Source: Asparagopsis taxiformis (lineage: Eukaryota > Rhodophyta > Florideophyceae > Bonnemaisoniales > Bonnemaisoniaceae). Taken from it: DNA of 64,000 bases. This document shows positions 43,578 to 56,240 of the stretch, one piece after another. Position numbers and translations under genes: made by a program. The notes under the pieces were generated by a model that saw only the letters and a list, made by a program, of their open reading frames with translations, made no database searches and had not been told where the DNA came from. The stretch is taken from contig JALQPE010002710.1 of assembly GCA_030407315.1 (NCBI GenBank), positions 1-64,000 of the forward strand. Reading direction: 5' to 3'. The number at the start of each line of letters is the position of its first letter. Within the stretch, counting starts at the first letter, position 1.

Positions 43578-45149
43578 GAACAGCTGTCGCCAGCACAGCT
43601 TCTTCTGCTCTCGTCTCGTACCGAGCTGCAAACACTGTGTACTCCAGTCCATCTGTCTTCGATGCCACACGCATGCCCTTCTTGTACCGAAGACTGTTCA
43701 CCTCCATCACTCGTTCCTCACATCCAGCTCTCTCGCAATACTTCTTCATCATCATTGCAGATCCATTGAAATGAACAATATGTCCCGGAGTAGCACAGCT
43801 TCCAAATTTGTCACACAAGACTCTGCTAACTGGGTGTTGTTCATAGACGAGTTGATGAGTGTGCAGATGAGAAAGTGCTTTGGCGTCAATGCAGACTTGT
43901 TCGGTTCGGCTGGGTCTAGGAGGACGTCTAATTGGTGGTGTAGGTGTAGGCATGGATATAGTGGTTATATCGGTAGATGGAGGTACAGTTGTAGCGCTTG
44001 TCGTGGTAGTTGGAGGTGTGGGTGTGGAGTTTGCAGTGGTAGTTGGAGGTGTGGGTGTGGGGTTTGCAATGGTAGTTGGAGGAATGGTTGTAGGGCTCCC
44101 TTCGTTGGGTGGACATTGAACCTCAGGAGTTCCAAATGAAGATGATACACACCGAATAGAAGTTTCAGTTCTTGAGCACACATCTGCAGGAAGACAATCA
44201 GGTTCGTCACATGAACATCTGAAATCTTTCCGAAAATCGGGTAGGCACTCACATCCGTTCTCTCCATCACAATATTGGGTAATTCGATCCTCAGTAAAAC
44301 CACAATAGTGGCTTTCAGCACAATCAGAGGACGACATGCATGAGTCGAAGGTACCTCCAGTTCCATTTCCCGGTGGCGGAGAAGTTGTTTCGGGGGGACA
44401 ATCCAAGGGAATGATATTAAATTTGGATGAAATACATCGAGAAAATCCACGCAAACTTAGCGAACAGAATTCTCCACGGAGACACTCGGGGTATCTACAT
44501 GAACATAGATGGTCGTCGAAACTATTTGGAAAACATTCACAGTCAGTTTCTCCGTCACATGGTACCGCAGCATTGTTTTCATTTCTGGTGCTACAGAAGT
44601 GAGTTTCAGCACATTCGGAGGATGTAACGCATTCCTCACCTGTAAGTTTACCAGAACTCTGTCTTTGATGCATTGGAATGTTACCTTCTTCCACTCGCCG
44701 AATCAATCGTTCATCTCCATGAATTGGTAATGCACCTGGGACCACGTTCTTCAGTTTGGTCGACATTTTCGAACCGACACTGGAGCCGTGTTTCACACGC
44801 AATGTTTTCTCTGGAGAAAGGGGTCGTGCATTTGCATTGAGCATGGGGTATTTGACACTGTCCATACGCGATTGTGGATTATGTGTCAGGGTTCTGGCGA
44901 CATCTCTGGATAGATATGACGGGTTGTTTTGGCGAAGAACAGGTGGGTGATGGAGGGATGTTTTGGTGTAGAGACGTTTGAGAACTCCATTGTGAGCAGT
45001 GTACTTGTTCGGAGTAGCAACGTCTGTGTTTTCGGAAGTGGACGCGGACGTCCAGTCTCTCTAGTACGGGTCCTAGTCGGCCCCGAGATTTACTAGAACA
45101 AATGAACGTCCGCGTCCAAAAAAAATAAAAATTTTTTGGATGCGGACGT

Positions 45150-45278
45150 CCACTTTCTCTAGTACATATGGCGGAATACTAGGACCCGACATCCACTTTC
45201 TCTAGTACATATGGCGGAATACTAGGACCCGACATCCACTTTCTCTAGTACGTTTGGCGGAATACTAGGACCCGACAT
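45150..45278. repeat. Three 43-bp subterminal tandem repeats
   Basis: Three copies of a 43-bp unit with TCTCTAGTACATATGGCGGA, spaced exactly 43 bases (45150, 45193, 45236), just inside the left terminus. Repeats of this kind near a TIR often bind a transposase; here that is inference. Confidence 0.85.
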
Positions 45279-45405
45279 CCAGTATACAATATATCAGCGA
45301 AAACCGGGAGGGAAGAAATTACAGCGGATGGTAAATTCAGGGCCCATATCGGACCGTATTTTATTCTCTCATTTAGGAAACTGCTCGTATACAATACGTC
45401 TCTCT

Positions 45406-45549
45406 AGAATAGGGAATACATATCTGGTCAGAATAGGAAATAAATACCCGGTTAGAATAGGAAATACGTATCCAGCCAGAATACGGAATATGTATCCAGC
45501 CAGAATACGAAATACGTATCCAGCCAGAATATGAAATACCTGTCAGCAT
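45406..45549. repeat. Six 24-bp tandem repeats
   Basis: Six diverged copies of a 24-bp unit (consensus AGAATACGAAATACGTATCC plus AGCC) inside the TIR element. They show a gradient of divergence from left to right. Confidence 0.8.
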
Positions 45550-45559
45550 ATCGTCGATC

Positions 45560-47330
45560 ACCCATCTTCCTCACTATCGCGTTCTCCCTACCATCCGAAC
45601 GCCATGCACCACCATTTGCACATACTTCAAGAACCCTCACGACCTTGATTACAAAAAATCCGCTCCTTCCCAATTCCATCCCGCTTTCCTCGACACCACC
45701 CCAGCCCATTAAATCATCAAGACATCAAACACGAACATTGTCAGCAAAATCTTACACCACTTCAAACGCACTCTCACTTCTATCGTATGCCCCAAAATAT
45801 ACACATACCAGAAACGCCTCACAGCTTCATTCCCCATCTTCCTAGATCCCTTCTTCACTCTCCTGGAGTCCTGCCGTTCCTGTTTCACCACTCCTGCATC
45901 ACATACAAAACATCAACCTCAACAGTCAGATTGAAAAGCAACGCTTACCACGCCAGATATCCTAGGAAACTCCCTTACTTACCTCTCATCCATCCTAAAC
46001 ACAATACAAACCATGATCCAAAAACCTTGCAATGAATAATCATAGTCAGCAGTCCATATCTTCGCAAAACACATCCTGGCGCTCAATGAAACTTACCTTC
46101 TGTCATCACCATTCCTGCATCACCTGCACAAAATCGAAATCAACAACAACAGTCGGACTCAAAACCCACATGTCCCTCTCAGCATACTCTCAAAACTTCC
46201 GCACTTTCCTTCGCTCGACACAATACGCACCATGACTTGATAAGCTTCCAATGAATAAATATCGCATCAACTGCAATAGTCAGATTCGAAACAAACACTT
46301 CCCTCGATGCATACCCTCAGAACTCACTTACCCTCGTTTCATTCTACACACAATACAGACCAAAAGTCAAAATCTCACAACCAACAAATGAAGTCAACAT
46401 TCCGCATCTTCGCACCACCGGACTGCGCGCTAAATGCAACTTACCTTCCGTCATCACCATTCCTGCATCACCTACAAAAAATCGAAATCAACAACAGTCG
46501 GACTGAAAACCATGCTTCCCTCGCTGCATACCCTCAGAACTCACTTACCCTCGTTGTATCCTGCACACAATAGAAACCATAAGTCAAAAGTTGTACAAAA
46601 AAATGTAGTCAGCATTCCATATCTTCGCGCAACTTAACTAGGCGCTCAATGTACTTACCTTCCGTCATCACCATTCCAGAATCACCTACACAAAATCAAC
46701 ATCAACCACAGCAGTCAGACTCAAAACCCACATTCCACTCACTGCACCCCGCAAATGCTCGCCTACCTCCCTTCCACCCTTCAGCAAATATGCACCATGA
46801 ATCACTAAGCTCCCAATAAATAAATATTGCATAAAAGACGACAGACAAATTCAAAACAAACACTTCCCTCGCTTCGTACCCTCCGAGGGTGAATCCTGAG
46901 TCAGGACGCACTTAACCTCTTCATCTCGTTACATCATACAAACAATACAACCAATAAGTCACAAATCGTGCAACGAAAAAATGTAGTCAGCATTCCATTT
47001 CATCGCGAAACCCGTCTTTAACCTCAATGAAACTTACCTTACTTCATCACTATTCCTGCACCACCTATACAACATCAAATGAACCAGAACAGTCAGACTA
47101 AAAACCCATGCATCCCTTATTGCACACCCGCGAGACTCACTTACTTACCTGCCTCCCATCGTTCACAACATACAAAACCATGACTCACGAAGCTTCTAAT
47201 GAATCATATCGCATCAACGACAACAGTACGACTCAAAACACACCCTTCCCTCGCTGCATACTCTCCAAACTGCCATACTCACCGTCGTTCTATCCTCTAC
47301 ACCAAAGAAAGGAAACACGGCCAAAGAACC
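45560..47330. repeat. Degenerate about 200-bp satellite, C/A-rich
   Basis: Recurring blocks such as CACCATTCCTGCATCACCTA appear near 45885, 46105, 46457, 46665 and 47045, each followed by CAACAxCAGTCxGACT and ACTTCCCTCGCTGCATAC-like pieces. G is scarce on the plus strand. Pro/Ser-rich short frames here are by-products of the composition. No gene is called. Confidence 0.65.
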
Positions 47331-47990
47331 TCAGCCAGTGACGGCGGAGAAGTGGAATTCCACAGGTAACCTGCGGCGTCGACTGGACAGCTTTCAACGT
47401 CAGCTTAAGTCCTGCTGTGCATACTCCATATCATCGCCGGTATTGAGATTAATAATGGCCCAAGCCATGGTCTCTGAACTCCCGAATGATGAGATCCGGA
47501 TCGAGAACATCGAAATGGTATAATCATATATATCACAATCCATTTGCTTCCCTTAAATGATCCCTGTAATATCTACTGTAAAGCACAAACTTATTCCATG
47601 AAGTTCGCAATTAATATAATTTTATTATTTCAAATGAATTAATTGAAAACCCATCTCCCACGGCGGTCATTCGTCCTTCCAAGCAAACGTTTCCAGCAAA
47701 ATGTATGACCTAGCAGTCGGTGATGATTGATCGCTCAGGCACATTCCACCATTGGGCTGCCAGAAGTGAGCACAAAACTGATACCCACAAAACCACGAGA
47801 ACATTACAAACGAGGTCTCGAACGCACATTTAGAATACAATATAAATACTATACAACAAACTCTACTCGCTATCTCAGACGACGCGGCTCACAAGTGGCG
47901 TAGTCCCAATTTTCCGTAACGCCTTTCCTGATGCTTAAAAGTAAAGAACATGTCAAAACGTATATCAGAAATGAGTGCGAGAGTTTTCTG
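47331..47990. other. Left flank of the inverted arms, no clear gene
   Basis: A 61-codon frame at 47338-47523 has no recognised motif. An A/T-rich stretch follows. From about 47870 the sequence is a diverged reverse complement of about 54960-55150 on the right side. Confidence 0.45.
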
Positions 47991-47999
47991 CACGGGAGA

Positions 48000-49632
48000 T
48001 GACGGGCCACCAAATTGACTTTTTGGAAATTTTAGAATTTCTGGGCTGGCCAGCAATGCAATTGAGCCGGACATCCACCAGACGTCCATTCTGGGTTGTT
48101 CGTGTGCTGCTCACATCCACGCATTACAGCAACCACGCAGGCGGGCCCACTGCTCATACGAAGTGCACGTAGTATGTGCAGCACGATGGATGAGTAGTGT
48201 TTGTCGTGAGAAAGTGGGGTGGGAGCATGTCGAAACAAGGACCAAAACTTTGCCCTGGCGTATTGAGCCTGAGCCTGGAATCGATCCTTCGTGAGATGTG
48301 GCTTTGCTTACAGTTGATGCTTACAGAAGCCAGCGATGGCCCCGCTCGGGGCGTCGGATGGCTTCTTCTGGGCCGTTGTGGCCAGATTAGACACCTTGAT
48401 TTGAATTGAATTTTGAGCCATTCTCAAAAACATGCACATGTGAACATGTTTTTGAGATGGGGGTGTGCCGTACGGCACTTTCGACCGCCCAAATCGATAT
48501 AATTTTGCAATTTTTTTTCTGACTGAAATTTTAGAATTTCTGGGCTCGCCAGCAATGCAATTGAGCTGGACATTCACCGGACGTCCATTTCAGGTTGGTC
48601 GAGTATTGCACATGGATACAGTTTTGCAGCTATTTCTCAGCCCAACATTTTAGAATTTCAGGGCTGACCAGCAATGTAACCGAGCCGGACTTCCACTGGA
48701 CGTCCATTTCAAGTTAGGCGAGTGCTGCACATTTGCTCGCATCGCAGCAACTAAGCAAGTGTTGAGAGCACCGAGATGCCATGCAGACAAGAGGGAATCG
48801 GCTGCAAACGGCTTCCCTGGTCGGCGGCTGGATGTCTGGATGTGAATGGCTGCAAGCATGGAAATCTTGCTACCGCACGGCGCATACACACTGCAGCAGC
48901 ACATCACTGACGCATGCGAAAGTTGGGTGCTGCAGTGCGTGGTTGTTTGTGTGTTTGTGTGTGTATGACGAACCTTGTGGTATCCCTAGGCGTGCACTGG
49001 TGCAAAAAGTTTGGACTGCCCCATCGGTCGTACTTGGACGCATTTACATGCATCGGAGAACGACCAAGGAGGTAGAGCAGCAATCGCTGTTGGCTGAGCG
49101 TCCAAACTAGAGGGCTTTGGGCAATGGTTCTATAGCAGTCATTTAAAGGACGCCCACCGTTGATGACTGAGATCCACGGTGTGTTTAGTATTCATGGTGT
49201 TGTCCTGCATTGGCGGACGTCGAAGACGAGTACTTCCAGTGAGCGTCCAAGGTGAACAGCTCAGCAGAGGATTATGATGTGGATGTGAAGGCATGGATGA
49301 GGCCAGCAGGAACGTTTCTGCAAGATGGGCGTGAGTGGGTAAGTGAGCGGGGAGGGGCCGCTCGGGCCGCTTGGTAGCCTCTGGGGCCGTTGTGGCCAAA
49401 TTAGAATCAAGCCTATGTCCGGCGGACGTCCTGAATTGCTTTATTTTTTGGGCTATTCTCAAAAACATGCACATGTGAACATGTTTTTGAGATGGGGGTG
49501 TGCCGTACGGCACTTTCGACCGCCCAAATCGATGTATTTTTTGCATTTTTTTTTCTGACTGAAATTTTAGAATTTCTGGGCTCGCCAGCAATGCAATTGA
49601 GCTGGTCATTCATCGGACGTCTATATGTGCTC
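48000..49632. repeat. Left inverted arm
   Basis: Reverse complement of 52386-54010 with near-perfect identity. For example, the 109-residue frames at 48781-49110 and (minus) 52910-53239 translate identically. It contains two copies of the double-palindrome cassette (GTGCCGTACGGCAC at 48465-48478 and 49500-49513). Confidence 0.92.
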
Positions 49633-49698
49633 AAGCGATTGCTGTCTGCTTCAAATACTTGAGACATTATTGCCCCACACGACATAAAGTCCCCCAAC

Positions 49699-50207
49699 AT
49701 GCGACGCCCATCAAACATAAACAATTTCATCCTCTTACTACATTCTAGTCGCACACATACATCCATCTCCAAACAAAAAATGTCATTTAAACACCACCAG
49801 TTCCGCTTCATCGTACGCCAATACCGCCCAGTCGCCCAGCAGACAAGCTAGCCGTGCAGAAAATAAGCACCGCCATCTACGACGGAAACGACTGGATCTC
49901 ATCATCGCTCTCAGCATTTCCAACAAGCCCAACATGTTTCCCCTACGTCACCCTGCAAAACGATACCATTGTATACTTCTGCATTCTCCGTCAATTGCAT
50001 TCATTCAATCTGCGCAATGAATTCTTCAATCTCGAAGCCGGCCGGGTTTTCTGCCTATCCTGCAATAATGGCATTGGAGAAAGTTCTCTAGCAATGGCCA
50101 CTAAAGCCTTGATGCAACTACACGGTGCTGATTGCTTCTATCGCTTCCTCAAATCTGTCGACATTTACAACATACCATCCATCCGACACATTTCCAAACT
50201 AAACTAG
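49699..50207 (+). CDS. Candidate core gene of the TIR element, two frames
   Basis: A 50-codon frame (ATG 49699, stop 49849-49851) is followed at once by a 117-residue frame (49854-50207) with FNLEAGRVFCLSCNNGIGE and MQLHGADCFYRFLK. The composition is ordinary protein-like, unlike the skewed flanks. The two are in different frames, so an intron or frameshift would be needed to join them. No homology is recognised. It sits at the left edge of the core, where an encoded protein would be expected. Confidence 0.35.
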
Positions 50208-52385
50208 ACTGTTCATTGACAAACTCGTGTGTAGCCCCATTTAGACCACTCACCACTGGTATCTGCTGAGTCACCGCGCACTGCCCTGGTGCTCCCTCCT
50301 GAATTCGCTTGGGCTGTCTCAATACATTCCGTACTATGCCTATGAAGCAGTCCCGTTATGGATCAGCGTTCTGCGTGTTCAGCACATCATCCCCACGTTA
50401 CCAGAGCTGCAATTTCTCAGCGGTACGGGTATCATCAATCCTTAGCACAGATGTGATACAGCAGCCGATGCAGGTCAATTTCTAGACTCATAATTTTGCA
50501 CTCAAGAAGGGAGATCGGTATGGAAATTGTCCAGGCATAACAAACCGCCTGTCCTGCTCTCCTGCAGAGCAAGCTCCATCGATCCAGTTGATCAGGAACC
50601 TGGCGACATGTACTCGGCGTTCGTTCCGGACGCGGAAAGGGCAAATTGTTGTGTGGCGTTTGCAGATTCAGTCGCAACGGGAAGCGATGAAACTTTCCGC
50701 ATGGCGTTTGACGGCGGTTTATCTGAGACAGACATCGCGCGATCGGTGTTTCTGTCCAGATGAAGCTGGAGATCAATGCCGTATTTGAGCTGATAATTGG
50801 AGCAAAGATTTGAAACAAATTTTCTGTGCAAATTTACGACGCGACACGGCAGAGGGTGGATAACTCAACGTTAGATGTTATTGGTTGAGCCAACATTACA
50901 GGACCGTACCGACGACACGCGCAATCATTGATTTTTCGCTCATTGCTTAGAGAGCAAAACTGTCCAATGGTCGTATCAAGTTAGACGAGCACATATTTCC
51001 GCAACATCTTGGTGGAACGAAGTCGGTGCTCACGAAAGCCTGAGAGCTGCCTTGAGTCGAGGCTTTTGTACGCCGCCTTATCTGTGGTAGTTTCATACTG
51101 CGTTGTTTCACCATTGGACTTGTGCCACGCACTCTTGGATCTCTCTCCATACGTACGTGTAGATAAGATGTGAATTGAGCTACAATAGCATACCAAACTG
51201 GAAACCAGTATCTACATGCTTTGTGAGAATATAATGCCTCTTCCTCGAGAAAAGGCCTCCTTCGGAGTACTAGATTTCATTCAACCATATCCATCCATCT
51301 CCCATCGCTTCAGCATGAAATCATCACCTTCCATCCATCGCAACGTGCGTCTCTATCCAAACACCACTCTCCACACATCTCCCCGATCTTTCAGTCCGAC
51401 CGTACCCGGCGGCGGCCGAGAGTAACGTACTGGCCATTGTTAAAAGTATCTACGACGGCAATGAGCGCATATATTAAATCCTTCTCTATGTGAACAGAGA
51501 CCCTGATTGCCTCTCGTTTGTGGCAGAAATCAAACGAACACAAAGTGGGAGGATTTGTCTTGTTCCGACACCTGTCAAACCCCGATGCGCAGCACCAGGT
51601 AGTCTGAATTGAAGGCGGTCGTATGCGGCCTGGAGCTCGGAGCCACGGTGCAAAATATGAAACAATACGTTTTGTAACCCCCCTACTGCAACTCGTCCAT
51701 GCGAGAAGCAAAAGCTACAGATTTTTAGCAAGTATCGATAGCTACAAAAAACCACTGCAACGTTTATTCCAGACTTGTATACATTTTCATTAGCAATTAC
51801 ATTACCAAACACGAATAGTATTGCATTAAGATTTTTATGAGAATGACAGGGGTCAGCGGCCGGGTTCCCTCCAGCTCAGCTTAGCTCAGCTCCGGATGCA
51901 GATGTGGTGAAGGGAAGAGAGAACAGTCAGATATTCTACCATAATCTGATTTGATTTGCAATCCGAGAACTTCTTGACTCCCAAATGGTGTAAACAGTAT
52001 CCCTGCATATTGGCATCGACCAAAAGAACTGCAGCACTACTCAATTTTCATTGCAGAGATCAGCACAACGTATTCGTCTTGAGTGTCACAAGTTGCTCTT
52101 AGATGGCGCTAGCTCGAAGCTAGGAGAGTTGGTAGTTGTGCCGAGTCGGCGTCTTCGGTTTGATCGCTCGTGTGAATCATTTATGATATGATATGATATC
52201 CAAGCAAATGGCAGGCAAGGAGATACAAAGCCACGCAACAATCAAGCTTACCACATTCCCCAGCCAGAATCACCATAGCAATCCTTGCAGTCTGCATCCC
52301 ACAGATCATCTTACGCAGTGCGTGCTGCCCAGGTCGTTATTCGGCCCTATCCAGAAACACTTTCAGACCTAGTGCAACCAGTAGA
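50208..52385. other. Rest of the TIR-element core
   Basis: Several overlapping short frames on both strands (50435-50830, 50950-51200, 51390-51810) but none long or with a motif I recognise. A short ATGAT microsatellite lies near 52184-52200. Confidence 0.45.
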
Positions 52386-54010
52386 TCTGAAATGGAAATG
52401 GACGTCCGGTGAATGTCCAGCTCAATTGCATTGCTGGCGAGCCCAGAAATTCTAAAATTTCAGTCAGAAAAAAAAATGCAAAAATACATCGATTTGGGCG
52501 GTCGAAAGTGCCGTACGGCACACCCCCATCTCAAAAACATGTTCACATGTGCATGTTTTTGAGAATAGCCCAAAAAATAAAGCAATTCAGGACGTCCGCC
52601 GGACATAGGCTTGATTCTAATTTGGCCACAACGGCCCCAGAGGCTACCAAGCGGCCCGAGCGGCCCCTCCCCGCTCACTTACCCACTCACGCCATCTTGC
52701 AGAAACGTTCCTGCTGGCCTCATCCATGCCTTCACATCCACATCATAATCCTCTGCTGAGCTGTTCACCTTGGACGCTCACTGGAAGTACTCGTCTTCGA
52801 CGTCCGCCAATGCAGGACAACACCATGAATACTAAACACACCGTGGATCTCAGTCATCAACGGTGGGCGTCCTTTAAATGACTGCTATAGAACCATTGCC
52901 CAAAGCCCTCTAGTTTGGACGCTCAGCCAACAGCGATTGCTGCTCTACCTCCTTGGTCGTTCTCCGATGCATGTAAATGCGTCCAAGTACGACCGATGGG
53001 GCAGTCCAAACTTTTTGCACCAGTGCACGCCTAGGGATACCACAAGGTTCGTCATACACACACAAACACACAAACAACCACGCACTGCAGCACCCAACTT
53101 TCGCATGCGTCAGTGATGTGCTGCTGCAGTGTGTATGCGCCGTGCGGTAGCAAGATTTCCATGCTTGCAGCCATTCACATCCAGACATCCAGCCGCCGAC
53201 CAGGGAAGCCGTTTGCAGCCGATTCCCTCTTGTCTGCATGGCATCTCGGTGCTCTCAACACTTGCTTAGTTGCTGCGATGCGAGCAAATGTGCAGCACTC
53301 GCCTAACTTGAAATGGACGTCCAGTGGAAGTCCGGCTCGGTTACATTGCTGGTCAGCCCTGAAATTCTAAAATGTTGGGCTGAGAAATAGCTGCAAAACT
53401 GTATCCATGTGCAATACTCGACCAACCTGAAATGGACGTCCGGTGAATGTCCAGCTCAATTGCATTGCTGGCTAGCCCAGAAATTCTAAAATTTCAGTCA
53501 GAAAAAAATTGCAAAATTATATCGATTTGGGCGGTCGAAAGTGCCGTACGGCACACCCCCATCTCAAAAACATGTTCACATGTGCATGTTTTTGAGAATG
53601 GCTCAAATTCAATTCAAATCAAGGTGTCTAATCTGGCCACAACGGCCCCAGAAGAAGCCATCCGACGCCCCGAGCGGGGCCATCGCTGGCTTCTGTAAGC
53701 ATCAACTGTAAGCAAAGCCACATCTCACGAAGGATCGATTCCAGGCTCAGGCTCAATACGCCAGGGCAAAGTTTTGGTCCTTGTTTCGACATGCTCCCAC
53801 CCCACTTTCTCACGACAAACACTACTCATCCATCGTGCTGCACATACTACGTGCACTTCGTATGAGCAGTGGGCCCGCCTGCGTGGTTGCTGTAATGCGT
53901 GGATGTGAGCAGCACACGAACAACACCAGAATGGACGTCTGGTGGATGTCCGGCTTAATTACATTGCTGGCTAGCCCAGAAATTCTAAATTTCGGGCAGA
54001 AAAAATTGTG
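52386..54010. repeat. Right inverted arm
   Basis: Reverse complement of 48000-49632. It carries palindrome cassettes at 52508-52521, 53541-53554 and, at the arm edge, 54039-54052. Confidence 0.92.
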
Positions 54011-54960
54011 AAAAATCATCGATTTGGGCGGGTCGATTGTGCCGTACGGCACACCCCCATCTCAAAAACATGTTCACATGTGCATGTTTTTGAGAATAGC
54101 CCAAATTTAATTCAAATCAAGGTGTCTAATTTGGCCACAACGGCCCCAGGAACCGGAGCCGCCGCCCCGAGTGGGGTTGTCACTGGCTTCTGTAAGCACT
54201 AACTGTGAGGCTAAATGGCGCCGAAAGATGGGTCGATTCCAGGCTTCAAGCCTAAGTTATGCTAGGGAGAAATCTTCTTCCGTGTTTCATCATGGTCCCG
54301 CCTTGCTCCCTCAACACAAACACTACTCACCCATCACGTTACTCATATTCCGTGCACTTTATATTAGTAGTGAACCCGCCTGTTTAGTTGCTGCAATGCG
54401 TGGATGTAGGCAGCACACGACCAACCTGAAATGGACGTCCGGTGGATGTCCAGCTCAGATGCACTGCTGGCCAGCCCAGAAATTCTAAAATTTCGGGCAC
54501 AAAAAATCTTGCAAAAATCATCGATTTGGGCGGGTCGATTGTGCCGTACGGCACACCCCCATCTCAAAAACATGTTCACATGTGCATGTTTTTGAGAATA
54601 GCCCAAATTTTAATTCAAATGAATGTGTCTAATTTGGCCACAACGGCCCCAGGAACCGACCGCCGGCCCCGATCGGGGGCTATCACTGGTGTCTGTAAGC
54701 ACCAACTGTAAGCCGGAGCCGGCTGCCGCCCCGATCGGGGCTATCACTGGCTTCTATTAGCACCAACTGTAAGCCAAAATCGCGTCTCACGAAGGGTCGA
54801 TTTCAGGCTCAACACGTCAGGGAAAGGTCTTGGTCCTTGTTTCATCATGGTCCCGCCCCACCCTCTCGCGACCAACCTGAAATGGACGTCCGGTGGATGT
54901 CCAGCTCGATTGCATTGCTGGCCAGCCCAGAAATTCTAAAATTTCCGAAAAATCAATTTG
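53423..54960. repeat. About 0.5-kb tandem units on the right arm
   Basis: Units starting near 53423, 53920, 54417 and 54868, each with AAATGGACGTCCGGTGGATG or a variant, then CCCAGAAATTCTAAAATTTC, then the GTGCCGTACGGCAC and TCTCAAAAACATG hairpin cassette, then GGCCACAACGGCC. The right side has about 1 kb more of these units than the left, so unit number differs between arms. Confidence 0.8.
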
Positions 54961-56240
54961 GTGGCCCAGCATCTCCTGTGCCGAAAATTCCCGCACTCAG
55001 TTCTGATATACGTCTAGACGTGTTTCCCACTTGTACGCATCAGGGAAGGCGTCACGGAAGGTTGACACTACGCTACTTGTGTACCGCGTCCTCTGAAATA
55101 GCGAGTAGTGTTTGTTGTATAGTTGTGGAGTATGCGTCTAGTGGTTTGTAAAGCTTGCAGAACGGGATAGGGATGTGGGTGGCCCTATTTATGAATACAT
55201 GAGTACCAATATTCAGGGTTGACAAAGCGGAAAGTCATAGGCTCGTACATGTTTGAGATTGCATAGTAGAGAAAATATTTACATCGAAATTTACATGGAG
55301 CTGATGGAGGTTTTAAGGATGAGGTATGAGAGGAAGAAAATTCTTCTGTGGTATGAGGATGTGTTCTGTGGGGGGATGGAATCTTGGGATGGTACAGGGG
55401 GAGGTGGAAATGTACGGAGTGCGGGTTTAGAATGGAGTGTGATTCGAGAGGAGTGCCGACAAGCATATTATGGGGATTGGGGAGACGCTGCGGGGTGTTG
55501 GGGTAGTGAGGGCGGAGGAGGTGTTTAGGTGGGACCGTAGGAGGGTGCGGTTGAAGGCGCCGAGAGGAGGGGTTTTTAGGAAAGTGAGGAGAAAGAAGGG
55601 GAGGGGTGGCGTCTGTTCTGGCTGTGGTGAGTGGGGATGTGATGGAGAAGAAGGGGTTATTGTATTGGGGAGGGAGGGGAGTGGGAGGAAGGGTGCGAAG
55701 TGGGGGGTTGATATGTGTTTTCAGAGCGGGGAGGTTTCTGGGGATACGGCGGGGAGCCACCCGCAGTGCGGGAGCGTGGGCCGGTGGTGGTGGTGTATAC
55801 GGTATCGAAGATGCGGATGGCGTGGGGGCATGGAGCAGCTGAGGGAGGGAGGGGTGGAGCAGGTCGGGTACGGGATGGGGAGTGAGAGGTTTGGGAAGAG
55901 TAAGCTGCAGGGGAAGTTTTGTGTAGAGGGCGAAGGAGAGGGGTTGAGGGTAGAGGAGAGAGGGTACTGAAGACAATACGTTTCAAAGGTGATGGGGAGA
56001 GCAATGGTCGAGGAGATAGGGGGGTGTTTTGCCCTATTCTGAGGTAGTATGAGGACTGGTTATACGAAATCTGTACGGTAGAGCAGAAAGTAGGTATGGA
56101 ATGGAGGTGTGGGCACCGTGGAAGCGGGGATAGGTAGCTGAAAATGCGTGCTAGAGTGGTATTGGGGGTGTTTGAGGTACAGTACGGGGAGGTGAGCACC
56201 AACTGGAAGGGGGTGAGAGAGAGAGGATGAAAAAATTAAA
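54961..56240. other. G-rich right flank of the TIR element, with Pro-rich minus-strand frame
   Basis: From about 55280 to 56240 the plus strand is G+A rich with many GGGG runs. A 263-residue minus-strand frame (55185-55976) is extremely Pro/Ser/Leu/His-rich. Its equivalent in the copy at 1-620 is broken by single-base indels, so I treat it as a composition effect. Confidence 0.5.

Noticed and set aside
45531..45845. 104-residue plus-strand frame in the C-rich flank of the TIR element
   Set aside because: Composition follows the G-poor strand; the region grades into satellite repeats and has no protein-like conservation.
48465..54554. Palindromes followed by A/T runs as bacterial-type terminators
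   Set aside because: The DNA is eukaryotic and repetitive; the palindromes recur inside a transposon rather than after genes.
53423..54960. Regularly spaced repeats as a CRISPR array
   Set aside because: The units are about 0.5 kb and conserved over most of their length, with no unique spacers, in a eukaryotic genome.
55185..55976. 263-residue Pro-rich protein on the minus strand
   Set aside because: It is antisense to a G-rich tract, has very biased composition, and its counterpart at 1-620 is broken by several indels.
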